DNA of 64,000 nt. It comes from Pseudolactococcus reticulitermitis (GTDB taxonomy: Bacteria > Bacillota > Bacilli > Lactobacillales > Streptococcaceae). Below are positions 7,619 to 21,909 of this stretch, in pieces (position 1 is the stretch's first letter; the number at the start of each line of letters is the position of its first letter). The notes below the pieces were generated by a model. That model ran no database searches, was not told the origin of the DNA, and worked only from the letters and a program-made list of their open reading frames with translations. Position numbers and translations under genes: made by a program. Where the stretch lies: NCBI RefSeq assembly GCF_002260845.1, contig NZ_BEDT01000001.1:124001-188000 (forward strand). Reading direction: 5' to 3'.

Positions 7619-8519
7619 CGTCTTTTTTCAAAAAATTTTGAAATCCATTCACTTTTGTTGCTAATTCAGCCATCAACTTTGAATCCTCTAATGCTCGATG
7701 TGGCACATCTTCAAAAATCTCATAAGCTTTTAGTGCTGTTTGAAGTTTATAATTCCCAAGAAACATCTTTTCTTTCTTGACAAATTTCATCAAATCTATA
7801 AACTGATGATGATCAAAATTTGAAATATCATATTTCTTATTTGCGCTTTGAATAAAACTCTTGTCAAAATCAACATTATAGCCAACTAGTGGACTATCCC
7901 TGACAAATTTGGCAAATTCCTTCATTGCTTTTCCTATTTCCTGACCTTCTTTCAAAAGCAACTCATCAGTTATACCAGTAAGTTCTTCAATATATTTCGG
8001 TAACTGTTTTTCATATGATATCAAAATTTGAAACTCTGTTCTCATTTCCCCTTCAACTTTAACAGCACCAATCTCAATAATTTGATCACTCTTTGAATTA
8101 AGACCCGTTGTTTCCAAATCAAATACAACATAACTTAATGATGTATTGGTTAAAGAAGGCTTTTGTTTAGCAAACTTCTTAATTTGATGATATTTTGAGG
8201 CATTACTATATCCGAACTTCAAATGATTATCATCATGATGTAAATTTGGAGATAATACCAATGGTAAGCCATCGTAATCAATATTTACTCGGTTAGTTTG
8301 AAATGTGTCAAAATCATAACCTAGTTCATTTCGACTTGAATAACTCATTGTCACTTGACCACTTACAACACTTTCTGTGACACGCTTCCATAGCTTTTCC
8401 CTCACGCGCGAATTAAAATTACCTATATAAACGCCTGTTGAAATTTCTTGCATCCATTTAGTTAAATCTCCACGAAGTTTTGGCGGAGCATTTGTCACAG
8501 TAATAACAGTCATTGGCAT
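7608..8519 (-). CDS. cas2: Cas2 fused to a DEDDh (DnaQ-like) exonuclease
   Basis: Residues 1-95 are a type I-E Cas2 (MTVITVTNAPPKLRGDLTKW, then 'STGVYIGNFNSRVREKLW'), which bridges the two Cas1 dimers in the spacer integrase. Residues about 128-290 are a DEDDh 3'-5' exonuclease with D134 and E136 (VVFDLETTG), D219 (VGYNVDFDKSF) and H274/D279 (HRALEDSKLM), all intact. Fusions of this kind are known from Streptococcus thermophilus type I-E loci, where the exonuclease is thought to trim prespacers to length. The ATG at 8519 has AGGGGTGA 6 bp upstream, inside the end of cas1. Last gene of the operon; its 3' end probably doubles as array leader. Confidence 0.95.
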   Translation of the reverse strand: MPMTVITVTNAPPKLRGDLTKWMQEISTGVYIGNFNSRVREKLWKRVTESVVSGQVTMSYSSRNELGYDFDTFQTNRVNIDYDGLPLVLSPNLHHDDNHLKFGYSNASKYHQIKKFAKQKPSLTNTSLSYVVFDLETTGLNSKSDQIIEIGAVKVEGEMRTEFQILISYEKQLPKYIEELTGITDELLLKEGQEIGKAMKEFAKFVRDSPLVGYNVDFDKSFIQSANKKYDISNFDHHQFIDLMKFVKKEKMFLGNYKLQTALKAYEIFEDVPHRALEDSKLMAELATKVNGFQNFLKKDVEK

Positions 8520-8525
8520 AATGTA

Positions 8526-9464
<939 letters not shown>

Positions 9465-10106
9465 TTAATCACCTATGGGAATAACAGTCATTAATCCAAA
9501 TCCATATGCTTTTTTCTTACCCAATCCCTTGACTAATAATGTTTTAAATTTATCGATGTCCGTAATTGTAAGATTACCTTCATAAGTTGTTTTACTTAAT
9601 CTAGGTGTTTTTCCAGATTTGTGCTTAAAATTGACAAATTCATGATTTACTACTGAAAACTCACCTTCCTTAAGCATAAAGCCATTCTTTTTAGATCTCG
9701 CAATTAAAAACTGTTCCTGCTGTTCAATTGTCACGTGTGGCATGACACGACCACGTTGACCTGGTATAAATTTAGAAATAACTGGATTTGCAACAAGTCT
9801 AAAACGAACTTTTTCTCCAACTTTTAGCTTATCAATAAAAGGCTGATAATTTTTGCTTTGACCTGTTTGATTAACGCCATACTTTTCTAACTTTTCAAGT
9901 TCAGGTTTTTCTTCACTAACTAAAAGCAAATATTGCTTTTGATTGATTTTGTCAATACGCCATAGCTTACGTGGAAAATGACCATTTTCGTTAAAAATTT
10001 GATTTGGAAAACTGTCCTCTACCCATGCATGATAAGCACCTACATGTGTTAAATCACGCATTTTTTGGCGGTTTTTAGTATCAATTTCTACTCGCGATAA
10101 ATACAT
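9465..10106 (-). CDS. cas6e: Cas6e (CasE/Cse3) crRNA-processing endonuclease
   Basis: This 213-residue RAMP protein cleaves the array transcript at the base of each repeat hairpin and stays bound to the crRNA 3' stem in Cascade. The N-terminal strand MYLSRVEIDT is followed by the 'AYHAWVEDSFP' segment with the histidine expected in the catalytic position, and the C-terminal glycine-rich loop reads GLGKKKAYGFGLMTVIP. The ATG at 10106 is preferred to the GTG three bases upstream because of spacing from AAGGAGG; it shares one base with the cas5 stop. Confidence 0.94.
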   Translation of the reverse strand: MYLSRVEIDTKNRQKMRDLTHVGAYHAWVEDSFPNQIFNENGHFPRKLWRIDKINQKQYLLLVSEEKPELEKLEKYGVNQTGQSKNYQPFIDKLKVGEKVRFRLVANPVISKFIPGQRGRVMPHVTIEQQEQFLIARSKKNGFMLKEGEFSVVNHEFVNFKHKSGKTPRLSKTTYEGNLTITDIDKFKTLLVKGLGKKKAYGFGLMTVIPIGD

Positions 10107-10819
10107 CACAAACCTCCTTCAATAGCTGAAAACACATCATGCGTCGTTGCTATTTCTTTTTTTATCACTGAAATACGGATATGTTTGATAGGCCTAAAAC
10201 CGTGCTGTCTTTTTTCTTGAGAAAATGAGATGACACGATCTCGTGGCATTAGAATTTCTCCGCTATCTAACAAATTCGCATCTGCATATAGGTCAAGTTG
10301 AGAAACATTTTTGTTCTTTTTTTGATACCATTTTGCCGCTTGCCACTCTAAATTTTTCAATACTGTAATTGGTGTTTCATCAACTTCACACATGAAAAAA
10401 TCACTGTTCAACGGTAAAGAACGTCGCCCCATAAATGGTTGAAAGTAAGGCGATTTCAGCGCTTTAGCAACTTTTTGTATCACTGTTTCTTCTCCACTAA
10501 TCGCAATAATAAACACAGCATCTTGTAGATAATATCGATGACTTACATAGGTACGATTAGGACTCCCGTCTTTTTTTATGGCATGTGCTGTATGAAAATC
10601 ACGTAAGAGTTCACCTGGTTGATCGACTCTAACCACAAAATCCAACTGATTAAGCATTTGAATTTCATCATCTTGATTGCGTCGAAAACCAAGACTAGCT
10701 GCTATTATACCAATTATGGCACTTTTAGATGGATAACGCTGTGTTTGACGAGTTTCAAAGTGTGAATCAATGCCATATGCCTGTAAGGGACCAGCTAACT
10801 TTAATAAGATGGTTGTCAT
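10106..10819 (-). CDS. cas5: Cas5e (CasD) Cascade subunit
   Basis: A 237-residue Cas5 RAMP that holds the crRNA 5' handle and anchors Cse1 and the first Cas7. The N-terminal motif ILLKLAGPLQAYG and the YPSKSAIIGIIAASLG segment are hallmarks of type I-E Cas5; MGRRSLPLNSDFF lies in the middle. The start at 10819 has a GGGAGG site. The stop overlaps the cas6e start by one base, showing translational coupling. Confidence 0.94.
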   Translation of the reverse strand: MTTILLKLAGPLQAYGIDSHFETRQTQRYPSKSAIIGIIAASLGFRRNQDDEIQMLNQLDFVVRVDQPGELLRDFHTAHAIKKDGSPNRTYVSHRYYLQDAVFIIAISGEETVIQKVAKALKSPYFQPFMGRRSLPLNSDFFMCEVDETPITVLKNLEWQAAKWYQKKNKNVSQLDLYADANLLDSGEILMPRDRVISFSQEKRQHGFRPIKHIRISVIKKEIATTHDVFSAIEGGL

Positions 10820-10831
10820 TTTTCAACCTCC

Positions 10832-11878
10832 CTATTTCAAATTTTCGTCTAAAATTTTACCTAATTGTCCCAATAAAGCATTAAAATCAGTTTGGTTATT
10901 TTCTTTTAAACCAATTGATAACGTCGATAACGGTGTATCCACAAATGTTTGAGCATCTTTTAATCCTTTTTCCAGTTGCTCAATTGAACGATTAATATAA
11001 CCATCATCATTTTTAACTGGCGTTTCAAAAGCAGTTACTAAATTTACGGGTCTATCGCCGCGCAAAGTCACAACAACTGCACTTGGCAGTGTTTGATTGG
11101 CAAAGGTATTGACTTTGCCAGTCGGCATTGATTTTACAAATGATTCAACAAATAATATCAAAGCATTTACAGTCGCTTCTTTATTTTCGAGTTGTTTAAT
11201 TAATTCATGGGCAGCAACATTAGCATAACGATATAGTGTAGATGAATTATATTCAATTATTCCTAAATGACCAGCTCCTGCATTATCTGCAGGAGACAAA
11301 TCATCAGTCGCAGTAAAATAATCAAACTCCGTTTGGACAGCATGTGTTGAAATAGCGTGTGCTACTTGAGCAGATGCGTCTTCGTTTAGAGATTTATCAT
11401 CAGCAACCATACGACCAAATAAAGCGATATCAATAGCCGGATTGTTTTTCAAAATAGCATGTAATTCTTTTTTATCAACGATGCCATCAATAGCAGCTTG
11501 AGCCAATTTCTCTGCTTGATCTGATCCCATAAAGAAAAGTGCCTTCAAACGATTATCTTTTGATTTTACACCCGCTTTATCCAAAATCTCGCTTGCCAGT
11601 TTAATTGCATCATCATCCTTTTTATTCGAATCTTTATCTTGAATTTTATTTGCGATATACTTAATAATATCTAGTGACCGAATACCAACATTCGCATCCG
11701 TACCATTTGCATTGAAATAATCTCTCATCGCTTTTTTCCAACTTTGAGAACTCACTCGTGCACGTGTCACACCACCATATTGTGCAGTTTTGGGACTTCC
11801 CGTATCATCTCGATTGATATTTGAGGGAGGAACGGCTTGAATTACGTGAATGTCTAAAAATAGGTTATGATTTGTCAT
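10832..11878 (-). CDS. cas7: Cas7e (CasC/Cse4) Cascade backbone
   Basis: A 348-residue Cas7 that polymerises (six copies in the E. coli complex) along the crRNA. The N-terminus FLDIHVIQAVPPSNINRDD and the 'GVTRARVSSQSWKKAMRDYF' segment are the usual type I-E Cas7 signatures; FVESFVKSMPTGKVNTFANQ lies in the C-terminal half. The start ATG has AAGGAG at good spacing. Gap of 12 bp to cas5 and 21 bp to cse2. Confidence 0.95.
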   Translation of the reverse strand: MTNHNLFLDIHVIQAVPPSNINRDDTGSPKTAQYGGVTRARVSSQSWKKAMRDYFNANGTDANVGIRSLDIIKYIANKIQDKDSNKKDDDAIKLASEILDKAGVKSKDNRLKALFFMGSDQAEKLAQAAIDGIVDKKELHAILKNNPAIDIALFGRMVADDKSLNEDASAQVAHAISTHAVQTEFDYFTATDDLSPADNAGAGHLGIIEYNSSTLYRYANVAAHELIKQLENKEATVNALILFVESFVKSMPTGKVNTFANQTLPSAVVVTLRGDRPVNLVTAFETPVKNDDGYINRSIEQLEKGLKDAQTFVDTPLSTLSIGLKENNQTDFNALLGQLGKILDENLK

Positions 11879-11899
11879 GATTTTCTCCTTATTATTTGT

Positions 11900-16870
<4,971 letters not shown>

Positions 16871-16943
16871 TTAATATAATTCTCAAAAAAGCTATTTGAT
16901 AAACTGTTTAATATACAGATAGACACTAGTTATTTTTACCACA

Positions 16944-16975
16944 ATTATAACATTTTAAATTTAAAAAGTGTTATA
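16944..16975 (-). promoter_or_regulatory. cas3 promoter inside a large palindrome
   Basis: On the minus strand an extended -10 (TGT TATAAT) lies at 16952-16944. It forms part of an inverted repeat, TATAACA (16946-16952) and TGTTATA (16969-16975), with TTTTAAATTTAAAA between the arms. No convincing -35 is visible. The leader to cas3 would be about 80 nt. A dimeric regulator bound here would control the whole cas operon. Confidence 0.55.
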
Positions 16976-17021
16976 TAAATACAATTTTTCAAAAAAGTAA
17001 AACATTTAATAATTGGTCAAA

Positions 17022-17044
17022 TAAAAAAACACTGATTCCTCAGC
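17022..17044 (-). terminator. Terminator after mutS2
   Basis: On the minus strand a short GCTGA/TCAGT stem with a GGAA loop is followed by GTTTTTTTATTT. It separates mutS2 from the cas operon. Confidence 0.6.
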
Positions 17045-17058
17045 ATTTTCAATACGCT

Positions 17059-19395
17059 CTATTTCAAGGTCACAATACTAGCCCCACTCCCCCCAGCATT
17101 CTGCGGCGCATAGGTATAAGACTTGACATGACGCGACCGTTGCAGGTACTCTCTTACCATATCCCGAATCACACCCGTCCCAATCCCATGGACAATCGTA
17201 ATCTGATGAAGATTGGCAAGCAGCGCCTGATCCATATAGTCATCCAACATTTTTTGGGCTTCCTCGTAGCGGACGCCACGCAGATCAAGCTGGGCTTTGA
17301 TATTAGAAGTAACCGTCTTTTTGACCGTCTTGGTTTTTGTTTTCTTAACGATTTCTTCTGGTTCAATCGGCTCAAACTCGGCTTCTGAGAGCTTGGTTGT
17401 AATCAAGCCCATTTGAACTTCCCAGCGACCGTCTTTTGCCAGTCTGACCAGATTGCCACGTTGATTATAGGACAGCACCAAGACTTCAACACCGGGTTTA
17501 AGCCCACGTTTGGCCTTGGCTTTTTTGAGGACTTTATTTTTCGATAAGTCGACAATTTCAGGTGCTAACTCGCCTAATTGGTGCTTGGCATCGATGATTT
17601 CATGCGGTTTTAAAAGCGATTTTTCCTGTAAATTTTTCAGGATATTGTCCGCCTCTTCAACCGCCACTTTAACAATATCTTGCGCTTCTTGGCGCGCTTT
17701 ATTGAGCTCTTTTTCGCGGTCGCGGTTAAAGGTCTCGAGTGCCCGCGTTAAATCGTGGTGCAGAAGCTCATTGTCTTTTTCCAGCACCTTAATCTGTCTC
17801 GCTGACTCGGTCATCTCTTGATTTTTTTGTTCTAACGAGGCGATCATGACGTTGACATCGTGTTCGTCCTCGGTCAAAAAGCCTGCTGCTTCCGCCAAAA
17901 TCTGAGTTGGCAAGCCTAACCGCCGCGAAATTTCCAGCGCATTCGAGCGTCCAGGTACACCTTGAACCAAACGATAGGTTGGGCGGAAGTTATCCAAATC
18001 GAAGGCCATTGAGGCATTCTCCACACCGTCTGATTCGACCCCATAGGCTTTTAACTCGGGATAATGGGTGGTGGCTAGCGTTTTCGCGTGTTTGCTTTTG
18101 AGAAAGTCTAGGATTGAAATCGCTAGGGCTGCGCCCTCTTTAGGGTCGGTTCCTGCACCGAGTTCGTCGAAGAGGACAAGGCTCTTGGCATCCACCTGAT
18201 CCAAAATCTTAACGATATTGGTCATGTGACTTGAGAAGGTCGACAGGCTTTGGGCAATCGACTGCTCGTCGCCGATGTCAGCGAAGATTTCAGTGAAGAT
18301 CCCGACTTGACTGCCCAGATCAGCCAGAATCGGCAGGCCAGACTGCGCCATCAACTGTGCGACACCCAGTGTTTTCAGGGTGATCGTTTTACCACCGGTA
18401 TTGGGGCCAGTGATGACAATCGTTTCAAGTGTCTGGTCGAAAAAGAGGTCATTGGCGACAACGACTTTGGGATCAATCAAGGGGTGTCTTGCGGCATAAA
18501 GCTTAATGGCTTTATGGTCAGAAATAAGCGGCACTGTCGCTTTTTGGGCAACCTGATAACGATACTTGGCATTGATGAGATCAATCTGTCCGATTAGCCA
18601 AGTATTCTGGCGAATATCGTTAAGATGTGGCTTAATTGCTTCAGCTAGTTCCCGCAAGATACGCGCGACTTCATTTTTCTCTTCAATCTTCTTTTGGGCG
18701 ATGTCGTTATTGAGCTGGACAACACGATTGGGTTCGATATAAAAAGTCTGACCTGAGGCGCTCATATCATGGACAATCCCGGGTACTTTATTTTTACTAT
18801 CACTTCTGACAGCCAAAACAGGCCTGCCTTGGCGAATGGTAATAATACTTTCAGTCAAGTTAGCCTGAGATTTGGAGAGGAGTTCAGCCAGAATTTTCTT
18901 GACTTCCGCATCACCTTTTTTGATATTTTGGCGCAAGGTATAGAGTTTATCTGATGCGGTATCGGAAAGCGCGCCGGCAGCATCAATGACTTGTAAAATG
19001 CCTAAAAGATAAGCAACATCTACAAATTTATCAAGGGTCTGACCTAGAACTGGAAAGCTGACATTAACGGCTTGCTCAAAAAAACGCCGCGTTTCATTGG
19101 CTAAACGCAGAACTTTTTTGATTTTCGCAAATTCTTGACTGGCGAGACTGGCATCCAACTCAATTCGGCGGAGAATTTCCGTCAAATCTGCTGTATTGGA
19201 CAAGGGGACTGGACCATTTTCTTGAACAATCGCACCAAATTCTGACAGTTCGTCAAACCATTTCTGGATGCGCACTTTGTCAGAAATGGGCGATAGATGT
19301 GCCATTTCAGTCTGACCTTGTGATGTCGATAAGGACTGCGCAACTTGCGCTTTAATCTGATCAAACTCTAAAATGTCTAGTATTTTTTTATTCAT
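17059..19395 (-). CDS. mutS2: MutS2 endonuclease/ribosome-rescue ATPase
   Basis: A 778-residue MutS2. It has the MutS-type core and ATPase (Walker A TGPNTGGKT, Walker B LVLFDELGAGTD), a long coiled coil (about residues 515-620) and a C-terminal Smr domain (LDLRGVRYEEAQKMLDDYMD, ending with HGIGTGVIRDMV). The family has been linked to suppression of recombination and, in Bacillus, to splitting of collided ribosomes. It follows cvpA by 8 bp, an arrangement common in Firmicutes. Confidence 0.96.
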   Translation of the reverse strand: MNKKILDILEFDQIKAQVAQSLSTSQGQTEMAHLSPISDKVRIQKWFDELSEFGAIVQENGPVPLSNTADLTEILRRIELDASLASQEFAKIKKVLRLANETRRFFEQAVNVSFPVLGQTLDKFVDVAYLLGILQVIDAAGALSDTASDKLYTLRQNIKKGDAEVKKILAELLSKSQANLTESIITIRQGRPVLAVRSDSKNKVPGIVHDMSASGQTFYIEPNRVVQLNNDIAQKKIEEKNEVARILRELAEAIKPHLNDIRQNTWLIGQIDLINAKYRYQVAQKATVPLISDHKAIKLYAARHPLIDPKVVVANDLFFDQTLETIVITGPNTGGKTITLKTLGVAQLMAQSGLPILADLGSQVGIFTEIFADIGDEQSIAQSLSTFSSHMTNIVKILDQVDAKSLVLFDELGAGTDPKEGAALAISILDFLKSKHAKTLATTHYPELKAYGVESDGVENASMAFDLDNFRPTYRLVQGVPGRSNALEISRRLGLPTQILAEAAGFLTEDEHDVNVMIASLEQKNQEMTESARQIKVLEKDNELLHHDLTRALETFNRDREKELNKARQEAQDIVKVAVEEADNILKNLQEKSLLKPHEIIDAKHQLGELAPEIVDLSKNKVLKKAKAKRGLKPGVEVLVLSYNQRGNLVRLAKDGRWEVQMGLITTKLSEAEFEPIEPEEIVKKTKTKTVKKTVTSNIKAQLDLRGVRYEEAQKMLDDYMDQALLANLHQITIVHGIGTGVIRDMVREYLQRSRHVKSYTYAPQNAGGSGASIVTLK

Positions 19396-19403
19396 CGTGA
19401 TTT

Positions 19404-19964
19404 CTATATTTTAATGTGTGTGATCTGTGTGATAAAGGTTTCTCGTAACCAAGCAGAGAAAAATGGTGTGTGCATTAGCATGAAGCGGGCTAGCCCGCTT
19501 GCCGACAAGTGATTTTGCACCATGGGAATGGGCATTGTCGACAAGACCATCAAGACGAGTGACAACACAAGATAAACGCAGCAAACCGCCAAAGCACCTG
19601 CTATGACATTACCTGTTTGACCGAGGATGATTTTATTTTCAAGGGCGCCGAGGAAGATACCGATTAGGCGCATAATCCCATAGACTGCAAGAAAAATGAC
19701 CATAAATGCCAGCACGGCATAAAAAACATGGTCGACTTCAAAGAGCAGTTTTGAAGAATAGAAAGCGAGCTTGCTATCAGAAGTGGCGGAAGCAAATGGC
19801 ACCCACAACGTTATTTTTTTGCCTAAGGCTTGATAATTTGTGAGGGCGATAAAAATCGCCACCCATGAGCCTAGCGTGTAGAAGCCTTGCAGTGCAAGAC
19901 CACGCGAGTGCCCAACCATAAAAGCCCAGACTAAAAGCGCTAAAATTAAAATCGTGATAATCAT
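19404..19964 (-). CDS. cvpA: CvpA family membrane protein
   Basis: A 186-residue membrane protein with four likely helices, matching CvpA (first described for colicin V production; later linked to envelope stress and secretion). The glycine/arginine-rich segment 'VGHSRGLALQGFYTLGSW' after helix 1 is typical. The ATG at 19964 is the family-typical start but has no ribosome site; instead an extended -10 promoter ends 6 bp upstream, so the mRNA is probably leaderless. It precedes mutS2 in the same operon. Confidence 0.88.
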   Translation of the reverse strand: MIITILILALLVWAFMVGHSRGLALQGFYTLGSWVAIFIALTNYQALGKKITLWVPFASATSDSKLAFYSSKLLFEVDHVFYAVLAFMVIFLAVYGIMRLIGIFLGALENKIILGQTGNVIAGALAVCCVYLVLSLVLMVLSTMPIPMVQNHLSASGLARFMLMHTPFFSAWLRETFITQITHIKI

Positions 19965-19979
19965 AGCATTATTATACCA
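19962..19979 (-). promoter_or_regulatory. Leaderless promoter of cvpA-mutS2
   Basis: On the minus strand TGG TATAAT AATGCT ATG: an extended -10 six bases before the start codon, placing the expected transcription start at or next to the A of ATG. Confidence 0.6.
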
Positions 19980-20043
19980 CAAAAGGCTAGGATATGTGAC
20001 TTCCCGACATCAGCACCGCATCAAAACAGACCGGGCTAAACTT

Positions 20044-20080
20044 AAAAAGTTTGAATCACGCAACAGCAATTCAAACTTTT
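20044..20080 (-). terminator. Terminator after the DUF4097 gene
   Basis: A 12-bp inverted repeat (AAAAGTTTGAAT with ATTCAAACTTTT) with A/T tracts on both sides, just beyond the stop at 20089. Confidence 0.75.
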
Positions 20081-20088
20081 AACGTTAA

Positions 20089-20868
20089 TTATTCAATTTC
20101 AAGATCTCCGTTCTGATTGATGATGATTAATTTAGCCTCACTTTGACTGGTTTGGCTTAATTGATGAGGTGTATCAAGCTCTTTATCTCCCCATCTTGTT
20201 TTGGCATAAAATGCTGGCAGACGACTGGCTTTGATTGCAATATCGCCATTTTGGTTGGTAATTTTTCCACCATGGGCAATCTCTGTCTGTTTTAGCTGAA
20301 TATCACCATTGACGCTGGTCGCCCTTAAAGTGTCAAACTCAGAATGTTCAAAGGTCATCTCCCCATTTCCTGCCGTGATTTCTGCTGTTTGACTGGCAAT
20401 ATGGTCAAACTCTAACTCTCCATTGCGACTTTTAACAACGAGAGTGACCAAATCCTGTGTCTTCGGTATGCGAATGATCATTTGGGTGGGGTTGGTGACA
20501 AATCCTAAGCCAAAATTTAGGATAGTATGTTCACTCCCGCTATCTTGAACTGTTAATCGACCCTGATCAAAGCTAACTTTACTGCTATTTTTGGACGATA
20601 GGCTGTGTGTTGTCACTTCAAATTTGTCACCTTGGATGACTTTAACCGCCGTATCTTTAACATTAATCTCAAGGGCTGTTATTTTTGAAGCATCTGCAGG
20701 CAGGTCATGCGTATAGGTCTTGCCCATCATGGTTTGTTGCATCTGATATTGAAAGCCATTTTCCCAAACTAGGCTCCCTGGCTTTTCAAACTGCCAAATC
20801 ACAAGGGCTGCTAGCGTCCCCAAGATGAGCAAGAGCGCCCCAATCATCATCTTTCTTTTATGCGTCAT
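20089..20868 (-). CDS. DUF4097 (putative adhesin/LiaF-like) membrane-anchored protein
   Basis: A 259-residue protein with one N-terminal membrane anchor (about residues 8-26) and a long extracellular region of repeated short beta strands (NGELEF, NGEMTF, NGDIQL, NGDIAI, NGDLEI), the pattern of the DUF4097 beta-solenoid domain. The ATG at 20868 has AAGGGG 6 bp upstream and overlaps the preceding gene. In Firmicutes this protein is encoded with PadR and DUF1700 partners, as here, and is thought to be part of an envelope-stress response; the exact role is not known. Confidence 0.85.
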   Translation of the reverse strand: MTHKRKMMIGALLLILGTLAALVIWQFEKPGSLVWENGFQYQMQQTMMGKTYTHDLPADASKITALEINVKDTAVKVIQGDKFEVTTHSLSSKNSSKVSFDQGRLTVQDSGSEHTILNFGLGFVTNPTQMIIRIPKTQDLVTLVVKSRNGELEFDHIASQTAEITAGNGEMTFEHSEFDTLRATSVNGDIQLKQTEIAHGGKITNQNGDIAIKASRLPAFYAKTRWGDKELDTPHQLSQTSQSEAKLIIINQNGDLEIE

Positions 20869-21454
20869 GCTGTACCCCTTTTCTGCCCACCGTTTTCTTG
20901 CCAATCCAACGAATCATCACGAACACACCTTGCTTTAAGCCTTTTACCATTGCCGCAACGGCGGGCCAAAGGAGCATAACACCACCTGCAATCGCGAGCC
21001 CAACTGCGATGTAAAATAGACCCCCTAGGACTGACTGGGTCAAGATAATAAGCCCACCGATGATACTGATAATAGCCCCAACGCCAAGCGCCCCAAGGGT
21101 TACGATGAGTGAAAAGGCGAGTGTCGCAAAGGTCACAACGATGGCGAAAATGAGCGCGATAACCGTCATCGCAACAGGAATTAAAATCGGCGAAGCCAGC
21201 AAGGCTAGAATGATGATTTTAGCCAAACCAAGCGGTGATTTCTGATTTTCTACTGGCACATCACGCGCCTCGTCCATGTAATAATCCGCGACTAAACGAC
21301 GTGCCAGATTTTTAGGCGTCCCAAACTCCGACACCGCCTGACCATCCGTCAACTGACCATCCTCCAAATACTGCTCATAATAGAGCATGGCATCCCTGAT
21401 TTCAGCCTCGGGTAAGGCCTTCAAATTAACCGCCAAATCCTGTAAATAACTCAT
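20858..21454 (-). CDS. DUF1700 (HAAS domain) membrane protein
   Basis: A 198-residue protein. The N-terminal 60 residues (LKALPEAEIRDAMLYYEQYL, then 'FGTPKNLARRLVADYY') form the cytoplasmic HAAS helical domain; the rest is four or more membrane helices rich in Ala, Ile and Gly. HAAS proteins pair with PadR-type regulators in signalling operons. The gene overlaps padR by 4 bp and the DUF4097 gene by 11 bp. Confidence 0.85.
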   Translation of the reverse strand: MSYLQDLAVNLKALPEAEIRDAMLYYEQYLEDGQLTDGQAVSEFGTPKNLARRLVADYYMDEARDVPVENQKSPLGLAKIIILALLASPILIPVAMTVIALIFAIVVTFATLAFSLIVTLGALGVGAIISIIGGLIILTQSVLGGLFYIAVGLAIAGGVMLLWPAVAAMVKGLKQGVFVMIRWIGKKTVGRKGVQHDA

Positions 21455-21762
21455 AGCGCTCCTCCTAAAATCTCATTGATGCCTGCCGAAAAGGCTTGCC
21501 ACTCCTGCTTAATCTCCGCTAAATGCTTTTTGCCCAAGGGTGTGATTTGATAATATCGCCGCATACGTCCCTCAAAGGCTTCATCGTAGGTGATTAAATC
21601 ACCATTTTTTTGTAGACGGCGCAGAACTGGGTACATGGTGGATTCAGACACATTGACGTGTTTTTGAATCTCTTTGGTCAAGAGATAGCCATACATATCT
21701 TGGGTGTCCAGCATCGCAAGCACACTAGCATCCAATAAACCTGTTGGTATTTGAATCGTCAT
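21451..21762 (-). CDS. PadR family transcriptional regulator
   Basis: A 103-residue PadR regulator: winged helix (about residues 10-80) with 'YGYLLTKEIQKHVNVSESTM' as recognition region, and the typical 'YPVLRRLQKNGDLITY' segment, then a short C-terminal dimerisation helix. First gene of a three-gene operon, with palindromic and directly repeated sequence in its promoter, so autorepression is likely. Confidence 0.92.
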   Translation of the reverse strand: MTIQIPTGLLDASVLAMLDTQDMYGYLLTKEIQKHVNVSESTMYPVLRRLQKNGDLITYDEAFEGRMRRYYQITPLGKKHLAEIKQEWQAFSAGINEILGGAL

Positions 21763-21828
21763 ATGATATACCTTTCTATACTATTTATGATATACCATTA
21801 TACTATATTATAAATAGTATCTTGTCAA
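21762..21828 (-). promoter_or_regulatory. padR operon promoter with operator repeats
   Basis: On the minus strand TTGACA lies at 21828-21823, followed by an inverted repeat with 7-bp arms (ATACTAT/ATAGTAT, 21800-21820) that overlaps the -10 region. Two 11-bp direct repeats (TATGATATACC on the plus strand, 21762-21772 and 21786-21796) follow between promoter and start codon. Confidence 0.6.
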
Positions 21829-21848
21829 GCATTAACATGACTGAAAGT

Positions 21849-21887
21849 AAAAAAAACAGTTCAAAATCAATTATTTGAACTATTTTT
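21849..21887 (-). terminator. Terminator after the sdpI-like gene
   Basis: On the minus strand an AGTTCAAA/TTTGAACT stem is followed by a run of T, about 20 bp beyond the stop codon. Confidence 0.75.
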
Positions 21888-21909
21888 AAGTTGACGACGT
21901 GATAAACCG

